Part shown: positions 63,629 to 64,000 of the stretch, in pieces
Position numbering within the stretch: position 1 is the first letter of the stretch
Layout: each line of letters begins with the position of its first letter
NCBI GenBank assembly: GCA_032718565.1
Contig: JAVGVS010000001.1
Span: 1,869,896 to 1,933,895 of the forward strand
DNA length: 64,000 nt
Direction: 5' to 3'
Origin: Distichodus sexfasciatus
Taxonomy: Eukaryota; Chordata; Actinopteri; Characiformes; Distichodontidae
Translations under genes and position numbers: made by a program
The notes under the pieces: generated by a model
What the model was told of the DNA's origin: nothing
The model's input: only the letters and a program-made list of their open reading frames with translations
Database searches by the model: none

Positions 63629-64000
63629 GTGGGTACCACTAGTCATGGCATACATATCTTCATGCTTTTTGTTCACTCTGCTGTCTTTTGCCCGCCCGAA
63701 TCAGCAGGGAAAATATGATCTAGTTTGCCTTTTTTAGTACCACCCTGACTTTCTTTTCCTTTTTTTAACTAAAATTTTGATTGTTTTCCAAGAACACACA
63801 CAATAATACAACATTACAGTAATTCATCCATCCGATGGAATAGTGTGTGTTTTACATAAAACAAACAAAAAAGCATTAAAACATATTAATAAAAATATAT
63901 TTATTTGTGGGTAAACAAAAATACAGTTTAAATTTTAAATCAAGACCTGTAATACAATCATTGCCAATGTCATTTAAATGTATGTATTTTATCAGTTTTT
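63629..64000 (+). other. cfap65: cfap65 intron, open at the window end
   Basis: Starts with the GTGGGT donor after GAATG. AT-rich, no further exon recognised before the window stops. Confidence 0.7.

Noticed and set aside
1..64000. CRISPR arrays, bacterial operons, prophage or viral insertions
   Set aside because: Nothing of the kind is visible; all coding sequence is spliced vertebrate type and all mobile elements seen are eukaryotic.

Overview
This is animal nuclear DNA, almost certainly from a teleost fish. Genes are split by GT-AG introns, the sequence between them is AT-rich and full of hAT-, Tc1- and LINE-type relics, and the gene set (ptprn, dnajb2, alpha-tubulins, cfap65) matches the block around human 2q35. 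An mnx2-type homeobox gene, which mammals lack, is also present. The exact species cannot be read from the sequence; an otophysan fish such as a catfish or characin is a guess. Most track ORFs are exon shadows, so I built spliced models by hand. The dnajb2, mnx and two tubulin models close in frame from ATG to stop, and all 18 cfap65 exon junctions are phase-consistent.

Layout. 1-3385 (+): last ten coding exons of ptprn (IA-2, a catalytically dead receptor phosphatase of dense-core vesicles), with a mir-153 hairpin in an intron at about 2283-2369. 7444-14966 (-): complete dnajb2 (J domain, two UIMs, C-terminal CAAX-like end), with a folded-back Tc1 relic in its last intron. 16210-17305: a hAT-like non-autonomous element.

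18235-36319: a four-member alpha-tubulin cluster arranged as a palindrome. Two copies on the minus strand (A' 18235-21047 and B' 21892-24111) mirror two on the plus strand (C 26931-32672 and D 33515-36319). The arms, roughly 18290-22869 and 31695-36285, are near-identical including introns and intergenic DNA. The right-arm genes C and D are intact (450 and 448 aa); both left-arm copies carry frameshifts and stops. Exon 4 sequences are mosaic, which points to gene conversion.

36400-50600: a gene-poor stretch with two well-bounded DNA transposons (a Harbinger-like MITE at 38488-38641 and a hAT element with a perfect 8-bp target duplication at 43604-44717). The rest is unique AT-rich DNA and may hold enhancers of the next gene. 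50917-53179 (+): mnx2-like homeobox gene, three exons, 300 aa. 55251-63628 and beyond (+): first 18 coding exons of cfap65 (CCDC108), a sperm-flagellum and cilium protein with MSP/ASH-type domains, preceded by an untranslated exon and an RFX X-box-like site.

The genes do not form one pathway. They are a conserved syntenic neighbourhood: neuroendocrine secretion (ptprn, mir-153), neuronal chaperone (dnajb2), microtubules (tubulins), motor-neuron/pancreas identity (mnx2) and cilia (cfap65).
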